DNA of 52,230 bases from Ideonella sp. A 288 (lineage in GTDB: Bacteria > Pseudomonadota > Gammaproteobacteria > Burkholderiales > Burkholderiaceae_C), in NCBI RefSeq assembly GCF_002198735.1, contig NZ_MWLO01000157.1, positions 1-52,230 of the forward strand, written 5' to 3'. How positions within the stretch are numbered: position 1 is the first letter of the stretch; each line of letters opens with the position of its first letter. The notes beneath the pieces are model-generated. The model saw nothing but the letters and a program-made list of their open reading frames with translations, ran no database searches and had not been told where the DNA came from. Of the stretch, positions 1 to 7,509 are shown piece by piece. Both the position numbers and the translations under genes were made by a program.

Positions 1-50
1 CGCCACCCCGCGAACCAGGCCCGGCGGGCGGCGGTCAGCGCGGGTTGGCG

Positions 51-1283
51 TCAGCCGATCAGGTCGGCCACGGTCAGGCGGGCCAGGCCGGCGCGATCAC
101 GGAAGGCGTGCGTGGCCGCGCGGTCCTCGAGCAACAGACGGTCGACCAGCGGGGCCGCTGGCGTGGTGGTCGGCTCGATCAGCAGGATGTGGCGCGGGTC
201 GCCGTCGTCGTCGAGCCGGCTGCACCAGTCGAGGCCGTGCAGGTCTTCCAGCACCGGCTGCACCTGCAGCGGGTCGATGCGCAAGGCGCCGGCAATGGCT
301 TCCAGGCCCAGCCCGTGCGGCGGGCGCCCACGCGTGGCGGCCAGCGTCCGCAGAACAGCCACGGCCAGCGCGAATCGCTGGCCTGGGCGGTCGGGCATGC
401 GCACCACGCGCAAGGCCAGGCTGGGCGCATAGGCGGCGATCACGGCGCCCAGCAGCACGATGACCCAGCCGAGGTAGATCCAGAGCAGGAAGATCGGCAG
501 CGTGGCAAAGGCGCCGTAGACCACCGAGTAGGTCTGCACGCTGGCCACGTACCAGCCCAGCACGCGCTTGGCGATCTCGAAGCCCAGCGACACGAACACG
601 CCGCCGGCCCAGGCATGCTTCCACCTGACATGGGTGTTGGGCACGTAGCGGAACAGCGCGGCCATGCCGCCGGCCAGCATCACGAACTCGAGCACGCCGA
701 GCAGCAGCGTCAGGCCGCCCGGCAGCGCGTTGACGAAACCCTTGGACGCCGACAGCGCATACGAGGTGATCGTCAGGCTGATGCCGAGCAACAGCGGCCC
801 CAGGGTCATCGCCGCCCAGTAGACAAGCACGCGGTGCGCCAGCGGGCGCGGCTTGGGCACGCGCCAGATGGCATTGAGGGTGCGGTCGATCGTGAACACC
901 AGCGCCAACGCGGTGAACACCAGCACCACCACGCCGACGCCACCCACCCGGCTGGCCTTGCCGGCAAAGGTCGTCAGGGCCTGCAGCACCGGCCGCGCGA
1001 TGTTGTCGGGCACCAGGCTCTGCACCAGGTACTGCTGCAGCGAGGCCTGGAACTTGGCGAACATCGGAAATGCGGTGAACAGCGCCAGCATCACCGTCAT
1101 CAGCGGCACCAGGCTGATCAGCGTGGTGAAGGTCAGGCTGCTGGCGGTGAGGCCCAGGTGGTCTTCGCGGAAGCGCAAGCGCAGCGTGCGCAAGGTGTCG
1201 AACCAGGGCCAGGTGCGCAGCACGTGCGCGAGGCTGGCCACGTGCCGCTGCACGCCGGCGCGAACGAGTTGCGTCGAGGACAT
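51..1283 (-). CDS. YihY/BrkB (UPF0761) family inner-membrane protein
   Basis: 410-residue predicted inner-membrane protein. The N-terminal part carries the family signature LTASSLTFTTLISLVPLMTV (about residues 36-55), followed by several long hydrophobic segments, about six in all, up to roughly residue 290. The last 110 or so residues are soluble and look like a small winged-helix-type tail (GLGLEAIAGALRIDPLQVQPV). Families of this type were once named ribonuclease BN, but that assignment was an error; the true function is unknown, probably transport or envelope related. I chose the ATG at 1283 because the conserved part begins soon after it; the frame stays open further upstream, but that extension overlaps the divergent DUF2069 gene. 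The start lies only 9 nt from the divergent DUF2069 start. Confidence 0.85.
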   Translation of the reverse strand: MSSTQLVRAGVQRHVASLAHVLRTWPWFDTLRTLRLRFREDHLGLTASSLTFTTLISLVPLMTVMLALFTAFPMFAKFQASLQQYLVQSLVPDNIARPVLQALTTFAGKASRVGGVGVVVLVFTALALVFTIDRTLNAIWRVPKPRPLAHRVLVYWAAMTLGPLLLGISLTITSYALSASKGFVNALPGGLTLLLGVLEFVMLAGGMAALFRYVPNTHVRWKHAWAGGVFVSLGFEIAKRVLGWYVASVQTYSVVYGAFATLPIFLLWIYLGWVIVLLGAVIAAYAPSLALRVVRMPDRPGQRFALAVAVLRTLAATRGRPPHGLGLEAIAGALRIDPLQVQPVLEDLHGLDWCSRLDDDGDPRHILLIEPTTTPAAPLVDRLLLEDRAATHAFRDRAGLARLTVADLIG

Positions 1284-1292
1284 CCGACTATC

Positions 1293-1676
1293 ATGCCAGC
1301 CGTGAACGAGACCACCCCGCCCGACCGGGCCCTGCAGGCCACCCGTGCGGTGGCGGTGGGCTCGCTGCTGGGCCTGATCGTGCTGGGCCTGGCGTGGGAA
1401 CTGTGGCTGGCACCCACGGGCCGCGGCACGCTGGCCTGGAAGGTGCTGCCGCTGGTGCTGCCCCTGTCGGGCCTGCTCAAGCACCGCATGTACACCTACC
1501 GCTGGGTGAGCCTGTTCGTGTGGCTGTACTTCATCGAGGGCGTGGTGCGCGCCACCACCGAGCCTGGCATCGTGGTGCTGCTGGGCTCGATCGAGGTGCT
1601 GCTATGCGTGGTGCTGTTTGCCGCCTGCGCCTTCCACGTGCGCTGGCGCCTGTCCAGGCCCCGGGAGGCCACATGA
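1293..1676 (+). CDS. DUF2069 small membrane protein
   Basis: 127-residue protein made almost entirely of hydrophobic segments: four likely membrane helices at about residues 18-40, 48-60, 68-86 and 92-114, with a short basic C-terminus. Family DUF2069 is widespread in beta- and gammaproteobacteria and has no assigned function. Its stop overlaps the start of the FAD-linked oxidase in an ATGA arrangement, so the two are probably translationally coupled. The start codon at 1293 faces the divergent YihY-type gene with only 9 nt between, so any promoter must lie inside the neighbour's coding sequence. A GTG nine nucleotides downstream is an alternative start. Confidence 0.8.
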   Translation: MPAVNETTPPDRALQATRAVAVGSLLGLIVLGLAWELWLAPTGRGTLAWKVLPLVLPLSGLLKHRMYTYRWVSLFVWLYFIEGVVRATTEPGIVVLLGSIEVLLCVVLFAACAFHVRWRLSRPREAT

Positions 1677-3094
1677 CCACGACGCTGCTGCAGGCCTTGC
1701 GCCAGGTGGTGGGCGAGGCGCAGGTGCTGCACCAGGGCGACCTGTCGGCCTGGGAGCGCGACTGGCGCAAGCGCTGGCACGGCAAGGCCCTGGCCGTGGT
1801 GCGCCCCGGCAACACGGGCGAGGTGGCCCAGGTGGTGAAGCTGTGCGCCGCGCACGGCACCACCATCGTGCCGCAGGGCGGCAACACCGGCCTGGTGGGC
1901 GGCGGCGTGCCCGACATGAGCGGCACCCAGGTGCTGCTGAGCCTGGCGCGGATGCGAACCGTGCGCGCCATCGACCGCGCCAACCTGGCCATGACGGTGG
2001 AGGCCGGCTGCGTGCTGCAGGCCGTGCAGGAGGCGGCCGCCGAGGCCGGCCTGCTGTTCCCGCTGAGCCTGGCCGCCGAGGGCAGCTGCACCATCGGTGG
2101 CAACCTGGCCACCAATGCGGGCGGCACGCAGGTGCTGCGCTACGGCAATGCGCGCGAGCTGTGCCTGGGGCTGGAGGTCGTCACGCCGCAGGGCGAGGTC
2201 TGGGACGGCCTGTCGGGCCTGCGCAAGGACAACACCGGCTACGACCTGCGCGACCTGTTCGTCGGCAGCGAGGGCACGTTGGGCATCATCACCGCCGCCA
2301 CGCTGAAGCTGTACCCGCGGCCGGCCGCCGAACTCACCGCAATGGCCGCCTGCGGCACGCTGGCGCAATGCCTGTCGCTGCTGGGGCTGGCGCAGGCCCG
2401 CCTGGGCGCCGGGCTCACCGGCTTCGAGGCCATGAACACCTTTTCGCTGGGGCTGGTGCGGCAGCACTTCCCGCAATTGCCGCATCCCCTGCCCCCGGCG
2501 CCCTGGACGGTGCTGCTGGCCTTCGACGACACCGGCACTGAAGAAGCGGCCCGCACGCGCTTCGAATCGCTGCTGGAGGCCGCGCTGGAAGGCGGGTTGA
2601 TCGACGATGCGGCCGTGGCCGGCAGCCTGGCGCAATCGGCCGCGATGTGGCACCTGCGCGAATCGATCCCGCTGGCGCAGAGCGAGGAAGGCCTCAACGT
2701 CAAGCACGACATCTCGCTGCCGGTGTCGGCCATCCCCAACTTCGTCGACCGCACCGACGCCGCGCTGCAGCGGGCCTTCCCGGGCGCGAGGCTGGTCAAC
2801 TTCGGCCACCTCGGCGACGGCAACCTGCACTACAACGTGCAATGCCCGGCCGGCGGCGACGGGGCGCAGTTCCTGGCCCTGAACGAGCACGCCATCAACA
2901 CCATCGTCTACGACGCGGTGCAGGCCTGTGGCGGTTCGTTCTCGGCCGAGCACGGCGTGGGATCGCTCAAGCTCGACGAGATGATGCAGCGAAAGTCACC
3001 GGTGGCGCTGGGCATGATGCGCGCCATCAAGCGCGCGCTCGACCCGCAGGGCACCCTGAACCCGGGCCGCGTGGTCAGTGTGCCGGGCCCTTGA
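1673..3094 (+). CDS. FAD-linked oxidase, D-2-hydroxyglutarate / D-lactate dehydrogenase type
   Basis: 473-residue flavoenzyme of the vanillyl-alcohol-oxidase fold, expected to oxidise a D-2-hydroxy acid (2-hydroxyglutarate, lactate or glycolate) to the 2-oxo acid. The FAD-binding domain spans about residues 40-220, with VPQGGNTGLVGG and the NLATNAGG segment that hold the flavin. The C-terminal substrate domain follows, with FGHLGDGNLHYNV and SAEHGVGSLK, the metal-binding His motifs typical of the D2HGDH/GlcD branch, and the terminal DPQGTLNPGR. Length is normal. The ATG at 1673 overlaps the DUF2069 stop. The 3' end overlaps the convergent DUF1178 gene by 20 nt. Exact substrate cannot be told from sequence. 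Confidence 0.9.
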   Translation: MTTTLLQALRQVVGEAQVLHQGDLSAWERDWRKRWHGKALAVVRPGNTGEVAQVVKLCAAHGTTIVPQGGNTGLVGGGVPDMSGTQVLLSLARMRTVRAIDRANLAMTVEAGCVLQAVQEAAAEAGLLFPLSLAAEGSCTIGGNLATNAGGTQVLRYGNARELCLGLEVVTPQGEVWDGLSGLRKDNTGYDLRDLFVGSEGTLGIITAATLKLYPRPAAELTAMAACGTLAQCLSLLGLAQARLGAGLTGFEAMNTFSLGLVRQHFPQLPHPLPPAPWTVLLAFDDTGTEEAARTRFESLLEAALEGGLIDDAAVAGSLAQSAAMWHLRESIPLAQSEEGLNVKHDISLPVSAIPNFVDRTDAALQRAFPGARLVNFGHLGDGNLHYNVQCPAGGDGAQFLALNEHAINTIVYDAVQACGGSFSAEHGVGSLKLDEMMQRKSPVALGMMRAIKRALDPQGTLNPGRVVSVPGP

Positions 3095-3515
3095 GCGCTG
3101 CGGGCATCGGCAGCGGCACCGCCTCGATGCCCTCCTCGGCCAGCGCGCTGCGCTCCTCGGGCGTGGCCTGGCCACGGATGCCGCGGGCCTCGACCTCGCC
3201 GTAGTGGATGCGCCGCGCCTCTTCGGCGAAGCGGCGGCCCACGTCCTCGGTGTTGGCGATCACGTGCTGGACGGCCTGCAGCCACATCGTCTGCAAATCG
3301 GGTTCAGCAGGCTTGGCCGCCGGCGTGGGCGTCTGCTCGGGGCGCACGGCGCCCAGGTTGAGCCGTGGGGCACTGGGCATGCGGGTGATGACCTTGTCCG
3401 CACAGAGGGGGCAATCGATGAGGCCGCGCCCGTTCTGCGCCAGGAAATCATCTTCCGAGGCGAACCAGCCTTCGAACAGATGGCCGTGGGCACAGCGCAG
3501 GTCGAGTACCTTCAT
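3075..3515 (-). CDS. DUF1178 family protein with N-terminal zinc-ribbon-like Cys motif
   Basis: 146-residue soluble protein. It begins with MKVLDLRCAHGHLFEGWF and has a second pair, DCPLCADKV, near residue 35, so it shows a Cys/His set like a small FmdB-type zinc ribbon. A Pro/Ala-rich linker (about 60-75) joins it to a helical C-terminal half containing GRRFAEEARRIHYGE. Family DUF1178 is known in alpha- and betaproteobacteria without an assigned role. It lies 103 nt downstream of the NUDIX gene on the same strand, at the end of the nuo-containing run, and is convergent with the FAD oxidase, overlapping it by 20 nt. Confidence 0.85.
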   Translation of the reverse strand: MKVLDLRCAHGHLFEGWFASEDDFLAQNGRGLIDCPLCADKVITRMPSAPRLNLGAVRPEQTPTPAAKPAEPDLQTMWLQAVQHVIANTEDVGRRFAEEARRIHYGEVEARGIRGQATPEERSALAEEGIEAVPLPMPAALKGPAH

Positions 3516-3618
3516 GCGGAGCCCATTATGGGGTGCCCGGGCCAGCAGCGCCTCGATGGGCCATCCCGGGGACGTATGGTGACCGCACCGGTTGCCGCGG
3601 CCCCGCGGGGCGTCGGGG

Positions 3619-4194
3619 TCAGACCGGCGAGGTCCAGGCCAGCGGCCACTGCCCGGCCTGCCAGCGCTGCAGCCATAGCAGGCCGACCAGGGTCTTGGCG
3701 TCGGTGACCTCGCCGCGGCCGGCGGCATCGTCCAGCGCGGCGGCGTCCATCGTCAGCACGTCGAGGAACTCGCCGGCATCCAGCGAACGCTCGCCGGCCG
3801 TCAAGCCGCGCGCGAACCAGATCTCGATCACCTCGCTGGCATAGGCCGGCGCGTTGTGCAGGACACCGGCGCGCGCCCATTCGGCGGCGCGGTAGCCGGT
3901 TTCCTCGGCCAGCTCGCGCTGGGCGCAGGTCTGCACGGTCTCGCCTGGGTCCAGCTTGCCGGCCGGGAACTCGAGCAGCACCGTGCCGACGGGATAGCGG
4001 AACTGTCGCTCCATCACCAGGCGGCCGTCGTCGAGGATCGGCACCACCATCACGGCGCCGGGGTGCACGATGTATTCGCGCGTGGCTCGGCCGTCGTCGG
4101 GCAGCGCCACCGTGTCGCGCCGCACATCCAGCAACCTCCCCAGGAAGACCTGCTCGCCACTGACGTGTCGCTCGACGAGCGCGTCGTCAGCCAT
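3619..4194 (-). CDS. NUDIX hydrolase, ADP-ribose pyrophosphatase type
   Basis: 191-residue NUDIX enzyme, probably cleaving ADP-ribose to AMP and ribose 5-phosphate. The full NUDIX box is visible at residues 79-101 (G79, E85, R93-E94, E97-E98, G100), with the metal-binding REL-EE core intact. The upstream strand HPGAVMVVPILDDGRLVMER and the 15-16-residue spacing downstream fit the ADPRase subfamily rather than MutT. Its start overlaps the end of the DUF2818 gene by 8 nt, so it is translationally coupled to the tail of the complex I operon. A role in clearing NAD+-derived ADP-ribose would make sense beside an NADH-oxidising complex, but that link is inference. Confidence 0.9.
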   Translation of the reverse strand: MADDALVERHVSGEQVFLGRLLDVRRDTVALPDDGRATREYIVHPGAVMVVPILDDGRLVMERQFRYPVGTVLLEFPAGKLDPGETVQTCAQRELAEETGYRAAEWARAGVLHNAPAYASEVIEIWFARGLTAGERSLDAGEFLDVLTMDAAALDDAAGRGEVTDAKTLVGLLWLQRWQAGQWPLAWTSPV

Positions 4195-4501
4195 GGCGCG
4201 GCACAGGCTGACGGCGCAGGTGGCGCCAGACGAAGCCGGGGAATGCGAACGTGATGAAAAGGCACCCGGCGGCCGCGTAGAACGGCCAAGCCTGCGGATG
4301 CCGCTGCCCGCCGCGCGCCTCGACCAGCATGCCCAGGCCGATGGTCAAGGCGGCGAGCAGGAGCAACTCGATCAGGCGCCAGCCGATGCCCTTGTCGGGC
4401 CGCCGCGGGCCGACCAGCAGCAGCCGCTCGGTGAAAAACGGCAGGTTGGCGGCGACGACGCCGACGGCCAGCAGCAGCCAGACGGACGCGGCACCACTCA
4501 T
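4187..4501 (-). CDS. DUF2818 small membrane protein at the 3' end of the nuo operon
   Basis: 104-residue protein with three likely membrane helices (about residues 7-24, 41-60 and 71-92) and a basic C-terminus. I recognise it as the DUF2818 family, found in Burkholderiales directly after nuoN; its function is not established. It starts 7 nt after the nuoN stop and overlaps the NUDIX start, so it should be made with complex I. Possible roles are a complex I accessory or assembly subunit, but nothing in the sequence proves this. Confidence 0.8.
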   Translation of the reverse strand: MSGAASVWLLLAVGVVAANLPFFTERLLLVGPRRPDKGIGWRLIELLLLAALTIGLGMLVEARGGQRHPQAWPFYAAAGCLFITFAFPGFVWRHLRRQPVPRHG

Positions 4502-4508
4502 GCCGTGG

Positions 4509-5990
4509 TCAGGTGGCCAGCGCCTTGACGATGGCGTCGCGGCAAAGTGCCATCAGGCCGCCCGGCAACAGGCCGAAGCCCAGCACGGCGGCGCCGTTGA
4601 GCGCCAGCAGCGCGCTCACACCGCCGGCCTGCACGGGGCGAGACGCATCGGTGGGCTCGTCGAAGTACATGACCTTGACGACGCGCAGGTAGTAGAAGGC
4701 GCCCACCAGCGAGAGCATCACCGCCACCACGGCCAGGACGATGTAGCCCGTCACGTTGGTGGTGACCAGGGCCTGCAGGATGGCGAGCTTGGCATAGAAG
4801 CCGACCATCGGCGGCACGCCCGCCAGCGAGAACATGAACACCGACATCACGCCCGCCAGCCACGGCGCGCGGCGCGCCAGACCCGCGAGGTCCTTGATCT
4901 CTTCGCTTTCGAAACCGGAGCGCGACAGGAACATGACCAATCCGAACGTGCCCAGCGTGGTGAGCACGTAGGACACCACGTAGAACATCGCCGAGCTGTA
5001 GGCGTTACCGGCCGACAGCGTGTTGCCGCCAACGACGCCGGCCGTCAGGCCCAGCAGCATGAAGCCCATCTGCGAGATGGTCGAGTACGCCAGCATGCGC
5101 TTGAGATTGGTTTGCGCGATGGCGGCCAGGTTGCCGATGACCAGTGAACTCACGGCCAGCACCATCAGCATCTGCTGCCAATCGACCGCCAGCCCAAGCA
5201 TGCCCTCCACCAGCAGTCGGATGGTGATCGCGAAGGCCGCGAGCTTGGGGGCGCCGCCGATCAGCAGCGTGACGGCCGTCGGCGCGCCCTGGTACACGTC
5301 GGGCACCCACATGTGAAAGGGCACCACACCGAGCTTGAAGGCCAGACCGGCCACGACGAACACGATACCGAAGGTCAGCACGGTGGCATTGATGCGACCG
5401 GTGCCGATGGCGTTGAACACTTCGTTGAGGTCGAGCGAACGCGTGGCGCCGTACATCATCGACAGGCCGTAGAGCAGGAAGCCGCTGGCCAGTGCGCCGA
5501 GCACGAAGTACTTCATTGCCGCCTCGGTGGACACGCCATGGTCGCGGCGCATGGCCACCAGCGCATACAGCGACAGGCTCATCAGTTCGAGGCCGAGGTA
5601 GATGACCAGGAAGTTGTTCGCCGAGATCATCACCGAGATGCCCAGCAGCACGAACATCGACAGCGAGTAGAACTCACCCTTCTGCAGTTCGCGCGAACCG
5701 ATGTAGGGCTGGGCATAGGCCAGCGAGATCATGGTGGCCACGGTGGCGAAGAACGCCAGCAGGTGGCCCATGGGATCGGTGACCACCATGCGCTGCATGC
5801 CGTACATCGTGAAGCCACCATCGAGGTAGACGAGGTGCAGCGCAGCCACGGCCGCGAAGCTGATCTGCGTCAGCCAGAAGGTGGGACGGCGCTGCTCGTC
5901 GGTGACGAACAAGTCGATCAGAGCGACGGCACAGGCCGCCACCAGCAACAGCGCCTCGGGGTAGACGACCAGCCAGTTCATTGCATCCAT
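4509..5990 (-). CDS. nuoN: NADH-quinone oxidoreductase subunit N
   Basis: 493-residue antiporter-like membrane subunit of complex I, one of the three proton-channel subunits in the membrane arm. About 14 hydrophobic segments run through the whole length. The proton-conducting signatures are visible: a Glu in YLGLELMSLSLYALVA, Lys in FKLGVVPFHMWVPDVYQGAP, and Lys in LKRMLAYSTISQMGF. Two Met codons are possible starts, 5990 and 5981; the second matches the usual N-terminus MNWL better. It lies 19 nt after nuoM and 7 nt before DUF2818. Confidence 0.97.
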   Translation of the reverse strand: MDAMNWLVVYPEALLLVAACAVALIDLFVTDEQRRPTFWLTQISFAAVAALHLVYLDGGFTMYGMQRMVVTDPMGHLLAFFATVATMISLAYAQPYIGSRELQKGEFYSLSMFVLLGISVMISANNFLVIYLGLELMSLSLYALVAMRRDHGVSTEAAMKYFVLGALASGFLLYGLSMMYGATRSLDLNEVFNAIGTGRINATVLTFGIVFVVAGLAFKLGVVPFHMWVPDVYQGAPTAVTLLIGGAPKLAAFAITIRLLVEGMLGLAVDWQQMLMVLAVSSLVIGNLAAIAQTNLKRMLAYSTISQMGFMLLGLTAGVVGGNTLSAGNAYSSAMFYVVSYVLTTLGTFGLVMFLSRSGFESEEIKDLAGLARRAPWLAGVMSVFMFSLAGVPPMVGFYAKLAILQALVTTNVTGYIVLAVVAVMLSLVGAFYYLRVVKVMYFDEPTDASRPVQAGGVSALLALNGAAVLGFGLLPGGLMALCRDAIVKALAT

Positions 5991-6009
5991 CTTGTGGTTC
6001 TCCGTGGCG

Positions 6010-7485
6010 TCACTTCAGCTTGGAGGCCGCGGTGTGCTTGAGCAGGGCTTCGACCGAGGTGTGCATCACGTCGGTGAACGGCTTCGGGTACACGCCCATC
6101 CACAGGGTGGCGATGGCCAGCACCGACATGATGGCGAACTCGCGGCCATTGATGTCGGTGAGCTTGCGCACGTGATCGTTGGCGATCTCGCCGAAATAGA
6201 CGCGCTTGTACATCCACAGCGAATAGGCTGCGCCGAAGATCAGCGCCGTGGCGGCGATGGCCGCGATCCAGAAGTTGGTCTTGACGGCGCCCAGGATCAC
6301 CATCCATTCGCCCACGAAGCCGCCGGTGCCCGGCAGGCCGCAGTTGGCCATGGTGAAGAACAGCGCGAAGGCCGCGAACTTGGGCATCGTGTTGACGACG
6401 CCGCCGTACGACGAGATCTCGCGAGAATGCACGCGGTCGTAGAGCACGCCGATGGCCAGGAACATCGCACCCGACACGAAGCCGTGCGAGATCATCTGCA
6501 CCAGCCCGCCCGACACGCCGAGCTCGCTGAAGATGAAGAAGCCGAGCGTGACGAAACCCATGTGGGCAATCGACGAATAGGCCACCAGCTTCTTCATGTC
6601 CTGCTGCACCAGCGCCACAAGACCGATGTAGACCACGGCGATCAGGCTGAGCGCGATGATGAACCAGGCGTACTCGCGCGAGGCGTCCGGGGCGATCGGC
6701 ATCGAAAAGCGCAGGAAGCCGTAGGCGCCAAGCTTCAGCATGATGGCCGCCAGCACCACCGAGCCGCCGGTGGGCGCCTCGACGTGGGCATCGGGCAACC
6801 ACGTGTGCACCGGCCACATCGGCACCTTCACCGAGAAGGCAGCGAAGAAGGCGAAGAACAGCAGCGTCTGCGCGTTCATCGGCAACGGCAACCTGTGCCA
6901 GGTGGCGATGTCGAAGCTGCCGCCCGACTTGAAGTACAGGTACACCAGCGCCACCAGCATCAGCAGCGAACCGGCCAGCGTGTAGAGGAAGAACTTGAAC
7001 GCCGCGTAGACGCGCCGCGGCCCCCCCCACACGCCGATGATGATGTACATCGGGATCAGCGTGGCTTCGAAGAACACATAGAACAGCAGGCCGTCGGCCG
7101 CCGAGAACACCCCGACCATCAGGCCCGACAGGATCAGGAACGCACCCATGTACTGGTGCACCCGCTCGGTGATCACTTCCCAGCCTGCCGCCACGACGAT
7201 GATGGTGATGAAGGCCGTGAGCAGCACGAACCACACCGAGATGCCGTCGACACCCAGGTGGTAGCGCACCGCGAAGCGCTCGATCCAGGGCATGTTCTCC
7301 TCGAACTGCCAGGCGGCGGTGGCCACATCGAACCCGGTGACCAGCGGGATGGTGACCGCAAAGCTCAGGATCGCACCGACCAGCGCAACGACCCGAGCCA
7401 TCTGCGGGTTGTCGTCGCGGCCCAGCGCGAGCAGCAGGATGCCGAATGCAATCGGCAGCCAAATGGAAACACTCAGAAGACCCAT
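6010..7485 (-). CDS. nuoM: NADH-quinone oxidoreductase subunit M
   Basis: 491-residue antiporter-like proton-pumping subunit of complex I. The segment GVDGISVWFVLLTAFITII and the Glu-bearing helix YVFFEATLIPMYIIIGVWGG are typical of NuoM. They are followed by FAVKVP-type (here FSVKVPMWPVHTWLPDAHVE) and KKLVAYSSIAHMGFVTLG, which carry the channel lysines and histidines. Fourteen or so membrane helices are expected. It sits between nuoL and nuoN with gaps of 24 and 19 nt. Confidence 0.97.
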   Translation of the reverse strand: MGLLSVSIWLPIAFGILLLALGRDDNPQMARVVALVGAILSFAVTIPLVTGFDVATAAWQFEENMPWIERFAVRYHLGVDGISVWFVLLTAFITIIVVAAGWEVITERVHQYMGAFLILSGLMVGVFSAADGLLFYVFFEATLIPMYIIIGVWGGPRRVYAAFKFFLYTLAGSLLMLVALVYLYFKSGGSFDIATWHRLPLPMNAQTLLFFAFFAAFSVKVPMWPVHTWLPDAHVEAPTGGSVVLAAIMLKLGAYGFLRFSMPIAPDASREYAWFIIALSLIAVVYIGLVALVQQDMKKLVAYSSIAHMGFVTLGFFIFSELGVSGGLVQMISHGFVSGAMFLAIGVLYDRVHSREISSYGGVVNTMPKFAAFALFFTMANCGLPGTGGFVGEWMVILGAVKTNFWIAAIAATALIFGAAYSLWMYKRVYFGEIANDHVRKLTDINGREFAIMSVLAIATLWMGVYPKPFTDVMHTSVEALLKHTAASKLK

Positions 7486-7509
7486 TGTTGTTCTCCGCGC
7501 CCTGTTCTG

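Noticed and set aside
1-50. Gene fragment at the left edge
   Set aside because: Only 50 nt precede the YihY-type stop and no coding signal can be judged.
3600-3611. 12-bp palindrome GCCCCGCGGGGC downstream of the NUDIX gene
   Set aside because: Pure GC, no loop and no T-run; expected fairly often in DNA of this composition.
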